This document shows, piece after piece, positions 21,395-32,685 of a stretch of DNA of 64,000 nt (the stretch's first letter is position 1; every line of letters begins with the position of its first letter). The notes under the pieces are model-generated. The model had not been told where the DNA came from. It did no database searches and saw nothing but the letters and a program-made list of their open reading frames with translations. The translations under genes and the position numbers were made by a program. Origin of the DNA: Leguminivora glycinivorella (lineage: Eukaryota; Arthropoda; Insecta; Lepidoptera; Tortricidae); NCBI RefSeq assembly GCF_023078275.1, contig NC_062978.1, forward strand, positions 23,521,883 through 23,585,882. Reading direction: 5' to 3'.

Positions 21395-22005
21395 TTGCCA
21401 GACGCGACAAAGTTGGCAAAAAACGACTCTAACTTACCTCATTTTATCAAGCCTGATTTTTGATATATGATACGCAGGGACCTATAACTAGACCGTTTGT
21501 AAGCAGCCAGACCAATCGGATGGACCCAACCATCCGCCAGACCGACTTAAAGTTTCGATATGAGCATTAGTAGAATTGAAATATTCCGGGTCTATAAAAG
21601 CTAAAAACTTGAATTTTCTACATTAAGCTACGTGTATATTGTATACTTGACGTAATAAGCGACTTTCAAAAATTTTACTTCTAAGGAAATAAAAAAAATG
21701 AAAGTTTATATGTGGTGCAAGATTAATTTTAAGCTATGAATTTTATTTACACTGCGTAAGTACATGTGTATTTTATTATAAATATAACTTTTACCAGACG
21801 CGACAAAGTTGGCAAAAAACGACTCTAACTTACCTCATTTTCTCAAGCCTGATTTTGATATATGATACGCAGGGACCTGTAACTAGACCATTTGTAAGCA
21901 GCCAGACCAATCGGATGGACCCAACCATCCGCCAGACCGACTTAAAGTTTCGATATGAGTATTAGTAGAATTGAAATATTCCGGGTCTATAAAAGCTAAA
22001 AACTT
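21395..22005 (-). repeat. 394-bp unit, left arm, about 1.5 copies
   Basis: One full unit (about 21,395-21,788) and a partial one broken at AAAACTTGAA (22,005). The orientation is opposite to the right arm. Confidence 0.8.
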
Positions 22006-22584
22006 GAATAACGAATTGAATTTTATATTATAAATAACGTAAACAAGGAAAAGCAAATTGGTACAGTGCAGTGCAGTGTGATTAAATATTCAATTCAAAG
22101 AAGTAAACAATCAATGTTACAACGGTATATAACTAAACGAATTTCCTTTCTCCTACAAAACATGGTAACATACCTAAGTGACGAACTTTAGAATTACAAG
22201 TTTAGGAAGTTTAAACATTTGTACTCAATACGAACATCATCAACCCCGTTATAACCCATGTCGGAGATGCTGAATTTTCAGACACGAATAAATTTTTGGC
22301 ATTCTTCAAATACATGTATGCCGTTATAAAAAGTTTAGAATACTTTACGTGTGTACACAACATATACACTTATACTTTCCACCTCATTTTAACTGAACTT
22401 ATATAAATACTTAAATAACTTTTGTAGTATGCGAGGGATTTGACATTATATGCAACATACACATAGTGCCTTTATACATAGTGTGAGGTCCCTCGCCCAC
22501 AAATTAAAAAGGATCGATCTTAAAACTAATTTTAAACCACCTTGTTCGACGACCGAAAAAAAGTTTAATTTACTTTTCTTCTTT

Positions 22585-23768
22585 AAATTTATAATAAAAT
22601 ACACATGTACTTACGCAGTGTAAATAAAATTCATAGCTTAAAATTAATCTTGCACCACATATAAACTTTCATTTTTTTATTTCCTTAGAAGTAAAATTTT
22701 TGAAAGTCGCTTATTACGTCAAGTATACAATATACACGTAGCTTAATGTAGAAAATTCAAGTTTTTAGCTTTTATAGACCCGGAATATTTCAATTCTACT
22801 AATGCTCATATCGAAACTTTAAGTCGGTCTGGCGGATGGTTGGGTCCATCCGATTGGTCTGGCTGCTTACAAACGGTCTGGTTACAGGTCCCTGCGTATC
22901 ATATACCAAAATCAGGCTTGAGAAAATGAGGTAAGTTAGAGTCGTTTTTTGCCAACTTTGTCGCGTCTGGTAAAAGTTATATTTATAATAAAATACACAT
23001 GTACTTACGCAGTGTAAATAAAATTCATAGCTTAAAATTAATCTTGCACCACATATAAACTTTCATTTTTTTATTTCCTTAGAAGTAAAATTTTTGAAAG
23101 TCGCTTATTACGTCAAGTATACAATATACACGTAGCTTAATGTAGAAAATTCAAGTTTTTAGCTTTTATAGACCCAGAATATTTCAATTCTACTAATGCT
23201 CATATCGAAACTTTAAGTCGGTCTGGCGGATGGTTGGGTCCATCCGATTGGTCTGGCTGCTTACAAACGGTCTGGTTACAGGTCCCTGCGTATCATATAC
23301 CAAAATCAGGCTTGAGAAAATGAGGTAAGTTAGAGTCGTTTTTTGCCAACTTTGTCGCGTCTGGTAAAAGTTATATTTATAATAAAATACACATGTACTT
23401 ACGCAGTGTAAATAAAATTCATAGCTTAAAATTAATCTTGCACCACATATAAACTTTCATTTTTTTATTTCCTTAGAAGTAAAATTTTTGAAAGTCGCTT
23501 ATAACGTCAAGTATACAATATACACGTAGCTTAATGTAGAAAATTCAAGTTTTTAGCTTTTATAGACCCGGAATATTTCAATTCTACTAATGCTCATATC
23601 GAAACTTTAAGTCGGTCTGGCGGATGGTTGGGTCCATCCGATTGGTCTGGCTGCTTACAAACGGTCTAGTTATAGGTCCCTGCGTATCATATATCAAAAT
23701 CAGGCTTGAGAAAATGAGGTAAGTTAGAGTCGTTTTTTGCCAACTTTGTCGCGTCTGGCAAAAGTTAT
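22585..23768 (+). repeat. 394-bp tandem unit, three copies, right arm
   Basis: ATAATAAAATACACATGTAC occurs at 22,591, 22,985 and 23,379, an exact spacing of 394. Copies differ by few substitutions (for example CCCGGAATA versus CCCAGAATA, TTATTACGTC versus TTATAACGTC). Confidence 0.9.
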
Positions 23769-24036
23769 GGCCGGCGGAAACGGTCTGGCATTGATGATAA
23801 CCAATTTCTAACAACGTGCTCTAACACATATATAAAAATCAGCCTTGAGAATTTAAGGAAAGTAAGCACTTTTTTTTTTCACCTTCATCACTTGATAGCA
23901 AAAAATTGGCCGATGGGCCGAACTAGAAAATATGCACACATTAACCGCCGATATGAACTCTACATTGTCCCAAAGTTTCATCCTTGAGAATTTGAGGAAG
24001 GTCTGGCGGGCCTGGGCTCTGGGTCTATTAGTGCTA

Positions 24037-24234
24037 GTTCAGGAACAGCGGAAACCGCGCGGATGCAAACCGCGCGGATCAACCGCGCGGATTTTATTTT
24101 AATAGCATAGTACTAGAACGTTCACACTACAACCACGCGGTGTAATGTGAACGGTCTAGTACTATCCTATTGAAATAAGTTCCGTGCGGTTGATCCGCGC
24201 GGTTTGCATCCGCGCGGTTTCCGCTGTGTTTGAA
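24037..24234. mobile_element. Foldback MITE with CCGCGCGG words
   Basis: AGTTCAGGAACAGCGGAAAC at 24,037 faces GTTTCCGCTGTGTTTGAACT ending at 24,234. The arms contain repeated ACCGCGCGGAT words, giving a strong palindrome, and the loop side has TAGTACTAGAACG / CGGTCTAGTACTA inverted. It lies only 16 bp from the end of the large foldback. Confidence 0.85.
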
Positions 24235-24574
24235 CTTGGGCTTAAACTCACAGAGCTACAATTCCATCGTACATTTTTTTGTTATATCTAAAACGACTAA
24301 ACTTCTTATCCGGGGCGTTTACCCAACTTGATTAGCAAATAATATATTGTCATATTCCACAAAATCATAACAAATTATACACCTAAACCTTAATCATTAT
24401 ATCCGTAGATGAAACTCGCATGAAAATCTGTTCAGGCGTTTTATAGTTTATCACGAATATTCAAACGAACAGACACAGACAGACGCAGCGAGGGACTTTG
24501 TTTTATATAACGTAATTTAAGGCTAAGTGATTTTTTTTTAATTCTCTGCCAAATGATGATGATGATTATACCAA
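24235..24574. repeat. Stretch with a decayed dispersed repeat
   Basis: 24,370-24,525 has ACACCTAAACC, TCATGAAAATCTGTTCAGGCG-like and GAACAGACACAGACAGACGC followed by GGGACTTTGTTTTATATAACG. This resembles a common lepidopteran repeat ending. No gene. Confidence 0.4.
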
Positions 24575-24990
24575 AGAGTGGAATGAGCAGTTGGAAGAGG
24601 AAGACCGAAGTAAACTTTTCTCGAACAAATTTATGAAATATTGAAAAAAGGCCAGGTTAAAAGTACCTACTACAATAAATGACAATCTGACAATAAATGA
24701 TTACTTACTTACTTACTCTAAACCGACTAGCATGTCAATGAGCATGTATGACGAACGTTATGGAAGTGAGTGAAGCGAATGTGGTTTATCAGGATCGTAG
24801 CAAATGGCGCCGTGGTGAATAACATACATCGATCCCAGCGCGCCCTCACGAACGGCAAAGAGGATGAAACTCCGGGGTGGGTTTAAAGTGGTAGGACCAA
24901 GTTTCCCCCCTATCGCTAGGGGAGAAAAAAGGGTACTTTATTCCATCTCTGATCTCTGCCTACCCCCCTGGGAAATATTTTGTATTTCCC
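24575..24990 (+). pseudogene. LINE reverse transcriptase C-terminal tail, disrupted
   Basis: Pieces match the C-terminus of the LINE at 41,765-42,619: SWKRKTEV-like then TFLEQI-EILKKGQVKST, later WK-VKR-WFIRIVANG, with many stops. A TTAC microsatellite lies at 24,701-24,716. Between 24,810 and 24,950 about 140 bp of unrelated sequence separates the coding part from the tail TCTCTGCCTACCCCCCTGGG. Confidence 0.65.
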
Positions 24991-25311
24991 TGCCGCATCT
25001 GTTCTCCTCTCTGTGACCAAACGGTCTACGTGCCTAGCATGACATTTAGCGCGTGACTTGTATGTCGACTGGACGTTGCCCAAAACTGGCACGCAGAACT
25101 CTGGGCTATAACTACGCGATAAGATCCATAATACCTTGATACTAGATTATATAAATTGACAGGTAAAGCTGGTAAAGCTTAGGACTCTAATCTCTGTCTG
25201 ATAAAGTCGGTGATTGCTAGGACAATGGTAAAGCCGAGAGTTAAGTAGAGTATTAGGCGCTATTGATTGGATATTAGTGTATAATGACAATGTCCAAGTT
25301 TTATTAATATA

Positions 25312-25481
25312 ACCTAACCACAAAATTAAAATTTTGAAAAAACCCCCGACCGCGACATAGTAGACCGATTTTCATGAAACATGGCTAAGAACACTCCCGA
25401 CTTACTCAGCTTTTAGACAAAAAAAACTAAATCCAAATCGGTTCATCCGTTCAGGAGCTACGATGCCACAGACAGACACAC

Positions 25482-25543
<62 letters not shown>

Positions 25544-25617
25544 TGACAGACAGACACACACACAGACAGACACGTCAAACTTATAACACCCCTTCGTTTT
25601 TGCGTCGGGGGTTAAAA
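25312..25617 (+). repeat. Dispersed repeat with long CAGA microsatellite
   Basis: Starts AACCTAACCACAAAATTAAA, then AAAAAACCCCCGACCGCGAC, AAATCGGTTCATCCGTTC and GATGCCACAGACAGACAC, a (CAGA)n run at about 25,483-25,560, and the end GTCGGGGGTTAAAAA. The start and end match those at 32,468-32,746, so both termini are known from this window. Confidence 0.85.
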
Positions 25618-25699
25618 ACGGGAAAATGAGAACATTTTATATATTAAATGTTTTGGAGCTAAAGCTTACCTTTCAAAACTTGTAAAAAGTAATTAAAAA

Positions 25700-26025
25700 A
25701 TCCACATTTTTTTTAATACCACGTCGGTGGCAAATAGGTAAACGGTCCGCCTGATGGAAACCGGTCACTGTAACCTATGGACGCCTGCAACTCAAGGGGT
25801 GTCACATGCGCGTTGCCGACCCATTAGAAACTTGTACACTCCTTTTTTGAAGAACCCCATACTGTAGTTCATCGGGAATACCTCGGGAGCTCATTCCACA
25901 GCCGGAGCGTCCGCGGGAGGAAATTCCTCTGAAACCGCGCGGTGCGCGACCATTTAAAAGGTTGCAAGGTGTGTGGATGAGCGCCCTGTCGATGGCGAGC
26001 GGTGCGATGATGAAAAGTGGCCGTT
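25700..26025 (-). pseudogene. LINE 3' end, minus strand (ACGTCGGTGGCAAA family)
   Basis: On the minus strand a decayed coding end contains RLWNELPR and continues through VTPLELQASIGYSDRF and SGGPFTYLP into a tail that finishes in a poly(A) (the T-run at 25,708-25,717 on the plus strand). Shorter copies of the same end are at 36,510-36,660 and 56,807-56,875, both also minus. Jockey/CR1-like by the RLWN motif. Confidence 0.65.
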
Positions 26026-26034
26026 GGCATCATG

Positions 26035-26117
26035 TTTTATCACTTTATCAGCGTGATTGATAAAATTACAGACAGTGGCAAAACTAAAAAGGTTCCTCGT
26101 TGACTATGGAACCCTAA
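26035..26117 (+). repeat. Dispersed repeat, CCGGCCAAGAGCG family, 3' fragment
   Basis: Ends GACTATGGAACCCTAAAAAC and contains TTATCAGCGTGATTGATAAA, corresponding to the last part of the copy at 4449-4991. Confidence 0.6.
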
Positions 26118-26793
26118 AAACACGGTGTATACACATACTATAATTACTCGTTTAAAAGTATAAAATCACTATAAAAACTTCTGAAAATTGCCTAGATTAA
26201 TATCAAGATATCAATTTGTTTTATCAAGTTACAAGAAAAATTGGTATTTTCTCCCGAATTAGGAGGTAAGCTCCTGCAAAATTCAGGGTCGACCTGTGAT
26301 TGGAGATTTACTCGGTCTTATAGTTGACACGGGCTTTGTTTAGAAAGTTTCTCTTTGTTCTTATTAGGGGTCTTATGTCTTGTACTTTCTCGCATATAAA
26401 TTAGGTTTAATGTTTGGTCGTTCTAATAATAATTAATTGTAATTACTGTTTTCATTATCTAAGAGCTAGTAACAGGGGCGGCTCACTCCGCGATCCTATC
26501 GCCGCGCTACAAGTACATGCTGGCGACCGCGAGTTCGCGGCCTAATCAGGGGTGGCGCGCGTTCTCAAGGAACGCACGATCGCACTTTCTATTGTTACTT
26601 TACGTCGCGAGTTTTTTTTTAGGTTCATATGTGATGTCCGCGTGTGAATGGCAAATAATGTTTAGTTAAATAGACATCATGAATAGAATAGGACAATCTT
26701 ACACAGATCTAATATTGATTAAGTCCCACGGAAAAGTTCAACTAGGCTTGTGATGTTGGGACTTAAACAAAAATATATAAATACTGTATGGAT
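26118..26793. other. Stretch without a recognised gene; GC-rich island
   Basis: No gene. 26,467-26,615 is much more GC-rich than its surroundings (GGCGGCTCACTCCGCGATCC, CGCGAGTTCGCGGCC, GGTGGCGCGCGTTCTC). It may be part of a promoter-like or 5' region of a mobile element; I cannot assign it. Confidence 0.35.
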
Positions 26794-26802
26794 ATATAGA
26801 GG

Positions 26803-27501
26803 GGGTGCGTATCGATCGATATAACTTTTTTTGATATATTTTTAGTCGTTATAACGATCATTTGATATAATTATTGAATCATATACTACAAATAATATAC
26901 TAACAAATTGTATAATTCTTATTTAGTATAATGATCATTTTTTCGAATAACATTTATTAGAACATACTTTGAGTATAATGCCTATTTCTGATAATAAATA
27001 AATTGTATAAAACAAATTCTTTCTAAAGCACAGTTAGAATGAAAAAAAAATGTACAATAAATTAGATCCATCATATATCAGAAAAGTAGATTAGGTTAGA
27101 ACTGTGACCCCTACACACAACGCGCTGCTACCAGAAAAATAGGTTAGGTTAGGTTAGAACTATGACCCTTAAACATATGTATTGCTATCAGAAAAGTAGG
27201 TTAGGTTAGGTTAGAACTGTGATCCCTTCAAAAAAGAATAAAATTAATTCATGAAATGTTTTATACTGTTTGCTAGTTATATTATACTAGTCGTATATCA
27301 ATAGATAGTTATACCATATAACGGTTATTATAAATAAGCGTTATGCGAAATAATGATTATACAAAATAAAAGTAGATATTTTGTGGTTATACCAAATGTT
27401 AAGTATGTCAAATGAGTGATTATATCCGTTAAATATATACCAAATGTTGTTATATCAAATGTTACTATACCAAAAAAAGTTATACCAATCATTACACACC
27501 C
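26803..27501. mobile_element. Non-autonomous TIR element with 9-bp target duplication
   Basis: The ends are GGGTGCGTATCGATCGATAT (26,803) and the complement-related GGTATAACC-type end ...CATTACACACCC (27,501). The TIR is about 23 bp with mismatches. ATATAGAGG is present on both sides (26,794-26,802 and 27,502-27,510), a 9-bp duplication as produced by Mutator-like (MULE) transposases. The interior is AT-rich and made of recurring TATAACGATCAT-, GTTATACCAAATGTT- and TATACCAAA-type words. It also holds three diverged copies of a block with (TTAGG)n. No transposase frame. Confidence 0.8.
27083..27225 (+). repeat. Three 62-bp units with TTAGG runs
   Basis: The unit is CAGAAAAGTAGGTTAGGTTA, then GGTTAGAACTGTGACCC, repeated at about 27,080, 27,131 and 27,190. 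The TTAGG motif is the insect telomere repeat, but only one to three copies per unit are present. Confidence 0.75.
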
Positions 27502-27749
27502 ATATAGAGGTATATATGTATACCTAGAAAGTACCTAAGACTTGAATATAATAATAGTATAACATTTTATATGAGTATTAATTCGTTTTAATCCATATGT
27601 CCATAGGCAACCCTATCGTCCGACGCTGCGCACGTGCGGCTCGTTTCTTTGTTAGAATTTTGTAGGTATTTAAAAGGCGGCATTTTGTGAACATGAAAGC
27701 AGTGGGCCTTCTGTACTTGTACTATTATATATTCTGTGCTCGTAATTAC

Positions 27750-28954
27750 TGTAACAATATTTTTTTCAAACCTCGTAGGTATATTTTTATTTAGCTGATA
27801 TTATACTCAAGTAACTATTGGTTTCGTACAGGCAGAGCCATCTATCGGCAGGATTGTATTGATAACCCAGTTTGCTGTTAGCTAGAATGACAAAAGATGG
27901 CGTGTCGATCGTCGTTAATTTATTTCCTTCCAAAATCCCTTTTGAATTTTCATTTATTAAAAATAAAACTCAATTTATTATTGTATTGTTAGTTTTCGTT
28001 CCTTTTTGGAAATATTTTATTACCCTCTTTAAGACAGAAGTTAAAGTTGTTGTCTATAGGCGAATGCATCTCGTCACGTATCTGTGGGCCGAGCTGTCAG
28101 CCGACACTTTGCATATTGGAAAGGATGTAGACGGGTGGTTTTCAAATTCTTCAGGGCCAATGCGCCACATTCTAATTTTTAAATCGCGAATTAATCGCAT
28201 AATCGTAAGTATTTTCTTCCATATTCGAATGCAGTTTGTTGTGTTACGTTCAGTGCTAATTCTTGTGTCCATTATTTTCAGATGATTTTATTTTTATAAA
28301 ATTACTGAGGACCCCTTCCATTGACATGATTGCACGGAACCACAAGCCGGCTTCTTTTCTGGAATGGGTACGTTTCACATTCGTTCGAGTAATATTTTAA
28401 CCCTCGCTAAGGGTTGGTGGAAGCCTCAGGGTCATTGTTTTTTTTTAAACCTATTTCAGGTCCTCAGATTTGGAGGTTAACGTTCGAAGACAGAGCAGAG
28501 CTGATGCTTCCCGAGCCTGGACCGGTGGACAGGAGGCTGTGGCGATCGGTATGGAAGAGCTCCCATTCCGTGGCTGCAGCGGCCACCTCTCCTCAATTCG
28601 GTTAGACGTCCCCCAAGGTCAGAGCGTTCCTCGTTTATTTTTTAAAAAAGGCGCCCAACATAAATTAATTTTTTAATTAATAATTTACCTTTTACCCGGT
28701 CTTCCAGTACCAGAACTACTGACTCACCCCTATGCTCTAAATTTTAGGTATTTGTTTTTTTTTAAGTAAATAGACTGAGCTAGCGATATAATTTATAATA
28801 AGGGTAGTTTCATTGCCTACCAGTTAGGCGTTACTAAGTAGTGTATTATTACGTTCGAAATTGTTTTCAGAAAGAAAGTTAATTAAAAAGTTATTTTCTA
28901 TATAAATACTTAGTTTACTTTATTTACCCTTAGGTAATCCCCAAAATTGTAACA
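27750..28954 (+). repeat. 5' LTR
   Basis: TG...CA ends. It contains an open frame (27,872-28,285) that recurs in the 3' LTR and has no recognised domain. Inside it GTAAGT (about 28,205) and a pyrimidine-rich TTATTTTCAG (about 28,272-28,281) could mark a small intron. It differs from the 3' LTR by only a few positions (T-run lengths and a G/A near 28,651). Confidence 0.88.
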
Positions 28955-28975
28955 GTGGCAGCCCTACGTGTGGCT
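28955..28975 (+). promoter_or_regulatory. Primer binding site candidate
   Basis: One base after the 5' LTR is TGGCAGCCCTACGTGTGG. The leading TGG is the complement of a tRNA 3' CCA. I cannot name the tRNA. Confidence 0.55.
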
Positions 28976-30817
28976 TTAGAGAGTTCAGACTGGAAGACCG
29001 TTAGTTGCTTACCTATTTAATAATTTTCTTAAACATAGTATTAGAGATTATTTACATACCTACCTAAGATTGTTGGCAAAATCAATGTTAAACATTACTT
29101 TAAATAACAAATTCCTTACTAAAAATAAAGGAAAGGTTTCCGTATTTACTTTCGTTCCGTACTTTCTTTGTGTGTTAAATGTATAGTACCATATAGATAA
29201 TTATTACCTCTTGTTAGTTGGTGGGTACCAAATCTGGTTATTTTTATTCATTGCCAACAGTACTATATATACCTACAAAACCATTTTGTCTCTTTATTTT
29301 AGTGAAAAGCAAGAAGTTATGCTTGTATTTAATTCTAAATAGTACCACACGCTTGGTACCTACTGCATTTTGTAATTCGTAAATGAGGATTTTTTTTTTA
29401 CATTTTGATGTGAAAGGTGTGATTAGCAAATTAAATTTATTTTACATTGTATTTAACTAGACTACATACTCTTTTTCTAGAAGGTGATTAATTTTAATTG
29501 TTCATAGTTCTTACCTAATGATAATAGTTGAAGTAATTTAAAGTACCTACAGCCAGTCGTAAGAATTGGTGTCTTGTTTTCTAAATTACCTATTTTATTC
29601 TTCCTACCTTAACGATATTGAAGTTTGATGTTGTAAATTTAGTACAAATATTTATGTAGGTATTTTAATTGAGTTTTACTACAGAAAGTTAAACATGTAA
29701 AGAGCATACAGGGTGATTCTAAAAAATGTTAAAAATAATAATTTAACCTAACTTTTATATTTAAATAATTGGGTGATCGTTTGGACCTTTTATTGTTTAA
29801 ATTAGTCCAGCGTGCACATTTAATATTATTCGTGGGTTTCCTTTGTGGTTGAGAATACTTTAGAATAAATATTTTGTTGTGAAAGTGATCGTGATCTAAG
29901 TTGTTTACGAGGCGTTATCTTTATTACCTACTTTCCGGTGGGTTAGATTTAACACAAGTTTTTCCATATTGTTGTTACGTTAAGGAGTAGGTATTCATTT
30001 ATTAGCAGTTATCGGTGATAGGTAGTTTTTTTGTTTTGATGTATAGTAGGCGTTTTCTTTATGTGTTTGAAGTGGGAGTTAAGTACATTGTGTCCGGATG
30101 GTACTAATACGTCCGTACACAAGTATTACCTTTTCGATGTTTGGTGGTGAGTGGACGATTTAAAAGTTCTCTTCACGTAGTTTTCTGGGTGCTGGCGTTT
30201 TAAACCAGCATTTCAGCTTCACTGGCTGGTCGGATTCTTGCGGATTTAAACGGAGAATTCTTAATAGCAGTGTTGTACCCTTGTTGATGCTTTGCGATAT
30301 GACTTAAATCATATGCGTGAACGTTGGCGTTCTTTTGTGTTGTCGGACCGACAGACTTGCGTCGCCTGAGACGCGGTCTGTACAGTCAACCCTTGTACTT
30401 ATGTCTAATGTTGTGTCGAAACGTTCCGTCTTGTGTCGTACATAGACGCAGCCGGTATATACGCTTCGTTGTTCTGGTGTTATTGTCTGTTCTTTGTATT
30501 CTTAGCTGTCACCGATATTTGTTAGGGAAATTTCATTTAGCTATAAGCCGTCTTCCGTTATATCGCTTGGACGTACAGCCCGCTGTCTGGTATAGCTCGC
30601 TGTGCCGCCAAGAAATATAGACGATGCGACGTAATGTAGTAATTTACCTAAAAAAAAAAAGGGGCTATTCTTATCTGGTTTAGTGCGTGGGTTCGATTTG
30701 GATGGTTTTTTTGTTATCGATTATAGATTTCGAGTTGTAGCTGTTATATTACCCATATTTCCTGTAGTTTGGAGCTGGGGACCAGCTCAAAATTTTGCCT
30801 GCGTCAAAATTTTCTCT
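28976..30817 (+). other. Interior of the LTR element, non-coding
   Basis: About 1.84 kb, AT-rich, with the longest frame (30,324-30,620) showing no retroviral motif. A hairpin GAGCTGGGGACCAGCTC sits near 30,772-30,788. No relation to the BEL element at the end of the window is visible apart from both primer sites starting TGGCAGC. Confidence 0.7.
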
Positions 30818-30830
30818 GGGGAGGGGAGTA
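30818..30830 (+). promoter_or_regulatory. Polypurine tract
   Basis: GGGGAGGGGAGTA immediately before the TG of the 3' LTR at 30,832, the expected primer for second-strand synthesis. Confidence 0.75.
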
Positions 30831-30831
30831 C

Positions 30832-32036
30832 TGTAACAATATTTTTTCAAACCTCGTAGGTATATTTTTATTTAGCTGATATTATACTCAAGTAACTATT
30901 GGTTTCGTACAGGCAGAGCCATCTATCGGCAGGATTGTATTGATAACCCAGTTTGCTGTTAGCTAGAATGACAAAAGATGGCGTGTCGATCGTCGTTAAT
31001 TTATTTCCTTCCAAAATCCCTTTTGAATTTTCATTTATTAAAAATAAAACTCAATTTATTATTGTATTGTTAGTTTTCGTTCCTTTTTGGAAATATTTTA
31101 TTACCCTCTTTAAGACAGAAGTTAAAGTTGTTGTCTATAGGCGAATGCATCTCGTCACGTATCTGTGGGCCGAGCTGTCAGCCGACACTTTGCATATTGG
31201 AAAGGATGTAGACGGGTGGTTTTCAAATTCTTCAGGGCCAATGCGCCACATTCTAATTTTTAAATCGCGAATTAATCGCATAATCGTAAGTATTTTCTTC
31301 CATATTCGAATGCAGTTTGTTGTGTTACGTTCAGTGCTAATTCTTGTGTCCATTATTTTCAGATGATTTTATTTTTATAAAATTACTGAGGACCCCTTCC
31401 ATTGACATGATTGCACGGAACCACAAGCCGGCTTCTTTTCTGGAATGGGTACGTTTCACATTCGTTCGAGTAATATTTTAACCCTCGCTAAGGGTTGGTG
31501 GAAGCCTCAGGGTCATTGTTTTTTTTTAAACCTATTTCAGGTCCTCAGATTTGGAGGTTAACGTTCGAAGACAGAGCAGAGCTGATGCTTCCCGAGCCTG
31601 GACCGGTGGACAGGAGGCTGTGGCGATCGGTATGGAAGAGCTCCCATTCCGTGGCTGCAGCGGCCACCTCTCCTCAATTCGGTTAGACGTCCCCCAAGGT
31701 CAGAGCGTTCCTCGTTTATTTTTTAAAAAAAGCGCCCAACATAAATTAATTTTTTAATTAATAATTTACCTTTTACCCGGTCTTCCAGTACCAGAACTAC
31801 TGACTCACCCCTATGCTCTAAATTTTAGGTATTTGTTTTTTTTTTAAGTAAATAGACTGAGCTAGCGATATAATTTATAATAAGGGTAGTTTCATTGCCT
31901 ACCAGTTAGGCGTTACTAAGTAGTGTATTATTACGTTCGAAATTGTTTTCAGAAAGAAAGTTAATTAAAAAGTTATTTTCTATATAAATACTTAGTTTAC
32001 TTTATTTACCCTTAGGTAATCCCCAAAATTGTAACA
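30832..32036 (+). repeat. 3' LTR
   Basis: Near-identical to 27,750-28,954, same length of 1,205 bp, ending AATTGTAACA. The few differences point to a young insertion. Confidence 0.9.
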
Positions 32037-32040
32037 TTAC

Positions 32041-32300
32041 TGTTTTCAGTTTTAAAAAAATGAGTAGGTACCTATGATGGCCTCAGTCTCGAGAATCTAC
32101 GATAATTATGGAGGAGTTATAACCAAGCGTGCAATTATTGAAACATCATAGTTCATTCTCACTTTCTTGACACGTGGCCAACCAAGAACAAACGGGCCTC
32201 TCGCTCATTTTTGCCCGGAACGTGCAAGTTGTGCTACCTTCTGAGGTGTTTCCCTTGCGCTATGACATGTTGCTCCAAGAAGCTGAGTAGGTATTTAGGG
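32041..32300 (+). pseudogene. Exon-like duplicated segment, broken copy
   Basis: Matches 34,031-34,294 over about 250 bp (CAGTCTCGAGAATCTACGAT, ACACGTGGCCAACCAAGAAC, GTGTTTCCCTTGCGCTATGA). In the other copy the frame is open; here a small deletion/substitution cluster near 32,130-32,150 brings an early stop. The LTR retrotransposon inserted at this segment's left edge. I do not recognise the protein. Confidence 0.5.
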
Positions 32301-32467
32301 TTCTCAAAAGTCGGCAAAGCATAATTGGCTCCTCTGATAAAAATCGAAAGTACCTAAGCAGATAGCATATATCAAGTGTTTAAATGAGATAGGAGGCAAA
32401 CGACCATACCAGACCTCTATGGCTAAGCGTCTCCCGAAACACACGCGTAATCGTCTTTCGCTGACCA

Positions 32468-32642
32468 ATAACCTAACCACAAAATTAAAATTTTGAAAAA
32501 ACCCCCGACTGCGACATAGTAGACCGATTTTCATGAAACATGGCTAAGAACACTCCCGACTAACTCAGCTTTCAGACAAAAAAAACTAAATCTAAATCGG
32601 TTCATCCGTTCGGGAGCTACGATGCCACAGACAGACACACAC

Positions 32643-32685
<43 letters not shown>

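Larger units (their letters stand above)
21136..24020. mobile_element. Large foldback element with internal 394-bp tandem units
   Basis: Termini are AGAGCCCAGGCCCGCCAGAC (21,136) and its exact complement ending at 24,020. The terminal 260 bp on each side are inverted copies; both include GGCCGATGGGCC-type words and CAGACCGTTTCCGCCGGCC. Inside, the left arm has about 1.5 units and the right arm three units of a 394-bp repeat carrying CAGACGCGACAAAGTTGGC, GATACGCAGGGACC and CCAATCGGATGGACCCAACC, in opposite orientation. A hinge of about 580 bp (22,006-22,584) separates the arms. No protein is encoded; the minus-strand open frame at 23,587-23,814 is shaped by the repeats. Partial matching outside the termini leaves the exact ends open by about 10 bp. 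Confidence 0.85.
27750..32036 (+). mobile_element. Complete LTR retrotransposon without coding capacity
   Basis: Two 1,205-bp direct repeats that start TGTAACAATA and end AATTGTAACA flank a 1,877-bp interior. TTAC precedes the first LTR (27,746-27,749) and follows the second (32,037-32,040), a 4-bp target duplication. A TGG-starting primer site follows the 5' LTR and a polypurine tract precedes the 3' LTR. No gag or pol peptide is recognisable, so it must be mobilised in trans. The 4-bp duplication and TG...CA ends suit a Gypsy-type integrase, but no protein supports that. The strand is assigned from the primer site and polypurine tract. Confidence 0.9.

Noticed and set aside
23587..23814. 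A minus-strand gene in the foldback
   Set aside because: The frame spans repeated unit and terminal arm sequence and breaks in the sister units.
27083..27225. True telomere or interstitial telomere array
   Set aside because: Only one to three TTAGG per 62-bp unit, inside a TIR element with a clear target duplication.
27872..28285. A 137-codon gene, repeated at 30,953-31,366
   Set aside because: It lies entirely within the two LTRs and has no recognised domain; repeated because the LTR is repeated.
28955..30831. Gag or pol of the LTR element
   Set aside because: I checked for Cys-His knuckles, DTG/DSG, YxDD and integrase HHCC or DDE patterns in the open frames and saw none.
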